In this document: one piece after another, positions 15,853-17,678 of the stretch
Position numbering within the stretch: position 1 is the stretch's first letter
How the letters are laid out: every line of letters begins with the position of its first letter
Source of the DNA: JABDPF01 sp036351055
GTDB lineage: Bacteria > Pseudomonadota > Gammaproteobacteria > Xanthomonadales > SZUA-36
Direction: 5' to 3'
NCBI GenBank assembly: GCA_036351055.1
Contig: JAZBOH010000190.1
Span: 1-17,678, forward strand
Length of the DNA stretch: 17,678 bases
Position numbers and translations under genes: made by a program
The notes under the pieces: generated by a model
Database searches by the model: none
Told to the model about the DNA's origin: nothing
Seen by the model: only the letters and a program-made list of their open reading frames with translations

Positions 15853-16377
15853 ATGGAAGTACAGAACAGGAAAAGTTCTTATACGAAGGAAGATCTGGTT
15901 CTCAGCGGCGCCGGAAAACTGTTCGGCGAGAACAGCCCGCGCCTGCCCAACGGCAACATGCTGATGGTCGACCGTATCACTTCGATAGTGAATTCAGGCG
16001 GAAAGTTCGGCAAGGGTTCCCTGACTGCCGAGCTCGATATCGACCCGAAACTGTGGTTTTTTGATTGCCATTTCACGGAAGATCCCGTCATGCCGGGCTG
16101 CCTGGGGCTCGATGCCCTGTGGCAACTGGTCGGCTTCTTCATGACCTGGTCGGGCTGCGAAGGCAAGGGCAGGGCGCTGGGTTCCGGCCTGGTGAAGTTC
16201 ACCGGACAGATCCTGCCGACTGCGCAACTCGTTACCTACAGGCTCGATTTCAAGCGCCTGATCATGCGCAAGCTGAACATGGCGATTGCAGACGGCACGG
16301 TCTCCGTCGACGGCCGCGTCATATACACCGCGGAAGACCTGAAAGTAGGGGTTTTCCTCTCCACTGACAACTTCTAG
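15853..16377 (+). CDS. fabA: 3-hydroxydecanoyl-ACP dehydratase/isomerase FabA
   Basis: This 174-residue enzyme dehydrates 3-hydroxydecanoyl-ACP and isomerises trans-2- to cis-3-decenoyl-ACP, the branch point to unsaturated fatty acids. It is a cytosolic hot-dog-fold dimer. The active-site residues are H73 (in F-F-D-C-H-F) and D87 (in P-V-M-P-G-C-L-G-L-D). M-W/L-W-Q-L-V-G-F and V-K-F-T-G-Q-I-L-P follow as in E. coli FabA, which has 172 residues. The ATG at 15853 is chosen because it gives the E. coli-like start (S-S-Y-T-K-E-D-L at 8-15). A GTG at 15814 would add 13 residues without family support. The ribosome binding site is weak. It starts 64 bases after the efflux operon, so it probably has its own promoter, and fabB follows 10 bases later. 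Confidence 0.95.
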   Translation: MEVQNRKSSYTKEDLVLSGAGKLFGENSPRLPNGNMLMVDRITSIVNSGGKFGKGSLTAELDIDPKLWFFDCHFTEDPVMPGCLGLDALWQLVGFFMTWSGCEGKGRALGSGLVKFTGQILPTAQLVTYRLDFKRLIMRKLNMAIADGTVSVDGRVIYTAEDLKVGVFLSTDNF

Positions 16378-16387
16378 AGAACCATCT

Positions 16388-17599
16388 ATGCGCCGAGTCG
16401 TAGTAAGCGGCATGGGTATCGTATCCTGCCTTGGAAACTCGAAAGAAAGCGTGGCGGCCTCGCTGCGTGAAGGAAAGTCCGGCATCCGGGCCAATGAAAA
16501 ATTCCGTGAAATGGGGATGCGCAGCCACATCAGTGGCTCGGTCGACATCGACCTGCCTGCCCTGATCGACCGCAAGCACCTGCGCTTCATGGGCGATGCG
16601 GCATCCTACGCCTACGTTTCGCTAAAGCAGGCCATTGAAGACGCCGGCCTGGACGAGGGCCGGGTATCCAACCCGCGCACCGGCCTGATTGCCGGTTCGG
16701 GCGGTGCATCCAGTTCCAACATCGTCTGGGGGGCCGATACGCTGCGGGAACGCGGTATCCGCCGGCTTGGACCCTACCTGGTGCCGCGCACCATGAGCAG
16801 CACGGTCTCGGCTTGCCTGGCGACCCATTTTGGCGTCAAGGGCGTCAACTATTCGATCACCTCGGCCTGCGCCACCAGCACCCATTGCATCGGCGCCGCC
16901 GTGGAACAGATCCAGTGGGGCAAGCAGGACATTGTTTTCGCCGGCGGCGGCGAGGAAGAAGACTGGACGCTGGCCTCGATGTTCGATGGCATGGGCGCGC
17001 TGTCGACAAAATACAACGAAACACCCGAAGCCGCGTCTCGGCCCTGCGACGTTAGCCGGGACGGGTTTGTTATTGCCAGTGGCGGCGGCATGCTGGTGCT
17101 GGAAGAACGTGAGCATGCGCTGGCACGCGGCGCAAAAATCTACGCGGAAATCACCGGCTATGGCGCCAACTCGGATGGTTCCAACATGGTGGCGCCTTCC
17201 GGCGAAGGGGCTGTGCGTTGCATGCAGCAGGCCCTGGAGACAGTGAATGAGCCTGTCGATTACATCAATACACACGGCACCAGCACCCCGGTGGGTGACG
17301 TGGCCGAACTCAAAGCCATCCGGGAAGTATTTCCCGACTCATCGCCGGCGATCAGTTCCAGCAAGTCCCTGTGTGGTCACTCGCTCGGCGCTGCAGGCGT
17401 ACAGGAGGCCATCCATTGCCTGCTGATGATGCAGCATGATTTTATGGCCGGCTCGGTCAATATCACGGAACTGGACCCGGCGGCGGAAGGGCTGGATATT
17501 CTGTTTCAGACGCGCGAGAACGCCGGCGTTAACACGGTAATAAGCAACAACTTCGGTTTCGGCGGAACCAACGCCGTGCTGGTTTTCCAGAAGCCGTAA
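16388..17599 (+). CDS. fabB: 3-oxoacyl-ACP synthase I (beta-ketoacyl-ACP synthase) FabB
   Basis: This 403-residue thiolase-fold condensing enzyme elongates cis-3-decenoyl-ACP made by FabA, using malonyl-ACP. The catalytic set is complete: C161 in T-S-A-C-A-T-S, H296 in N-T-H-G-T-S-T, K326 and H331 in S-K-S-L-C-G-H-S-L-G-A-A-G. Each is two residues earlier than in E. coli FabB (C163, H298, K328, H333). The Gly-rich end (N-N-F-G-F-G-G-T-N-A) is typical. The length fits KAS I, and the direct fabA neighbour favours FabB over FabF. AGAGA lies ahead of the ATG. The gene is followed after 15 bases by a palindrome of the same family as the one at 2733. Confidence 0.95.
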   Translation: MRRVVVSGMGIVSCLGNSKESVAASLREGKSGIRANEKFREMGMRSHISGSVDIDLPALIDRKHLRFMGDAASYAYVSLKQAIEDAGLDEGRVSNPRTGLIAGSGGASSSNIVWGADTLRERGIRRLGPYLVPRTMSSTVSACLATHFGVKGVNYSITSACATSTHCIGAAVEQIQWGKQDIVFAGGGEEEDWTLASMFDGMGALSTKYNETPEAASRPCDVSRDGFVIASGGGMLVLEEREHALARGAKIYAEITGYGANSDGSNMVAPSGEGAVRCMQQALETVNEPVDYINTHGTSTPVGDVAELKAIREVFPDSSPAISSSKSLCGHSLGAAGVQEAIHCLLMMQHDFMAGSVNITELDPAAEGLDILFQTRENAGVNTVISNNFGFGGTNAVLVFQKP

Positions 17600-17614
17600 G
17601 AAAACCGTAAAACC

Positions 17615-17645
17615 GGGGTCAGAGTAAGTCTCTTACTCTGACCCC
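17615..17645. repeat. GGGGTCAGAGTAAG palindrome (REP-like), copy 2, possible fabAB terminator
   Basis: The arms GGGGTCAGAGTAAG (17615-17628) and CTTACTCTGACCCC (17632-17645) are perfect reverse complements around TCT. It begins 16 bases after the fabB stop and is followed by ATTGTTTCCC, a modest T-rich tail, so it may end the fabAB transcript. The core is shared with copy 1 at 2733-2763, with different inner bases (TAAG against TAGCT). Identical outer sequence with changed loops is what a dispersed repeat family would show. Confidence 0.85.
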
Positions 17646-17660
17646 ATTGTTTCCCAGTCC

Positions 17661-17674
17661 TTTACTCTGACCCC
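17661..17674. repeat. Extra half copy of the CTCTGACCCC repeat at the window edge
   Basis: TTTACTCTGACCCC repeats the right arm of copy 2 in direct orientation 15 bases further on (TTACTCTGACCCC is identical). The window ends 4 bases later, so it may be the first arm of another palindrome or the boundary of a larger element. Confidence 0.7.
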
Positions 17675-17678
17675 AACT

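Noticed and set aside
1..17678. CRISPR array, tRNA, rRNA or prophage genes
   Set aside because: No regularly spaced repeat array, no cloverleaf-like or rRNA-like stretch and no phage or integrase gene is visible; coding genes fill nearly the whole window.

Overview
This 17.7 kb stretch looks like the chromosome of a GC-rich gammaproteobacterium. The evidence is an adjacent fabA-fabB pair, a glcD-glcE-glcF glycolate oxidase operon, an envelope protein with an IPTL-CTERM-like tail, and the palindrome GGGGTCAGAGTA(A/G), which I associate with REP-like repeats of marine and sediment gammaproteobacteria. The genus cannot be fixed from the sequence alone. I see no prophage, CRISPR array, rRNA, tRNA or complete transposase gene.

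Layout. (1) 1-2724 (+): a 902-residue AsmA/TamB-like membrane-anchored envelope protein, probably missing its first residues at the window edge. (2) 2733-2763: a perfect 15-bp-arm palindrome between two convergent genes. (3) 2774-4267 (-): a secreted LamG-domain protein with Cys-rich Ig-like modules and an IPTL-CTERM-like sorting tail. (4) 4345-8084 (-): glcD, glcE and glcF, tightly coupled, encoding the three subunits of glycolate dehydrogenase. (5) 8123-9391 (+): a two-part membrane protein with a DUF6498-like C-terminal half. (6) 9386-9886 (-): a membrane-tethered LuxR-type regulator. (7) 10066-15788 (+): a four-gene heavy-metal-type RND efflux operon, in the order outer-membrane channel, periplasmic adaptor, RND pump, DUF3240 protein. 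(8) 15853-17599 (+): fabA and fabB, the anaerobic unsaturated fatty acid branch. (9) 17615-17678: a second palindrome of the same family plus an extra half copy running to the window end.

How the genes work together. GlcDEF oxidises glycolate to glyoxylate. The efflux operon would build one envelope-spanning pump, with the LuxR protein read from the other side of a shared 179-bp promoter region and so a candidate regulator. The notable defect is an in-frame TAA at codon 98 of the adaptor gene. The reading frame resumes cleanly after it, and every other gene in the operon is intact. FabA and FabB introduce and then elongate the cis double bond of unsaturated fatty acids and keep all catalytic residues.

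Most of the window is ordinary core metabolism and envelope biology. I do not see a convincing new multi-gene system. The best leads are the interrupted adaptor gene, the palindromes placed at operon ends, the internal duplication in the AsmA-like protein, the mixed signature of the RND pump and the phased direct repeat upstream of the LamG gene.
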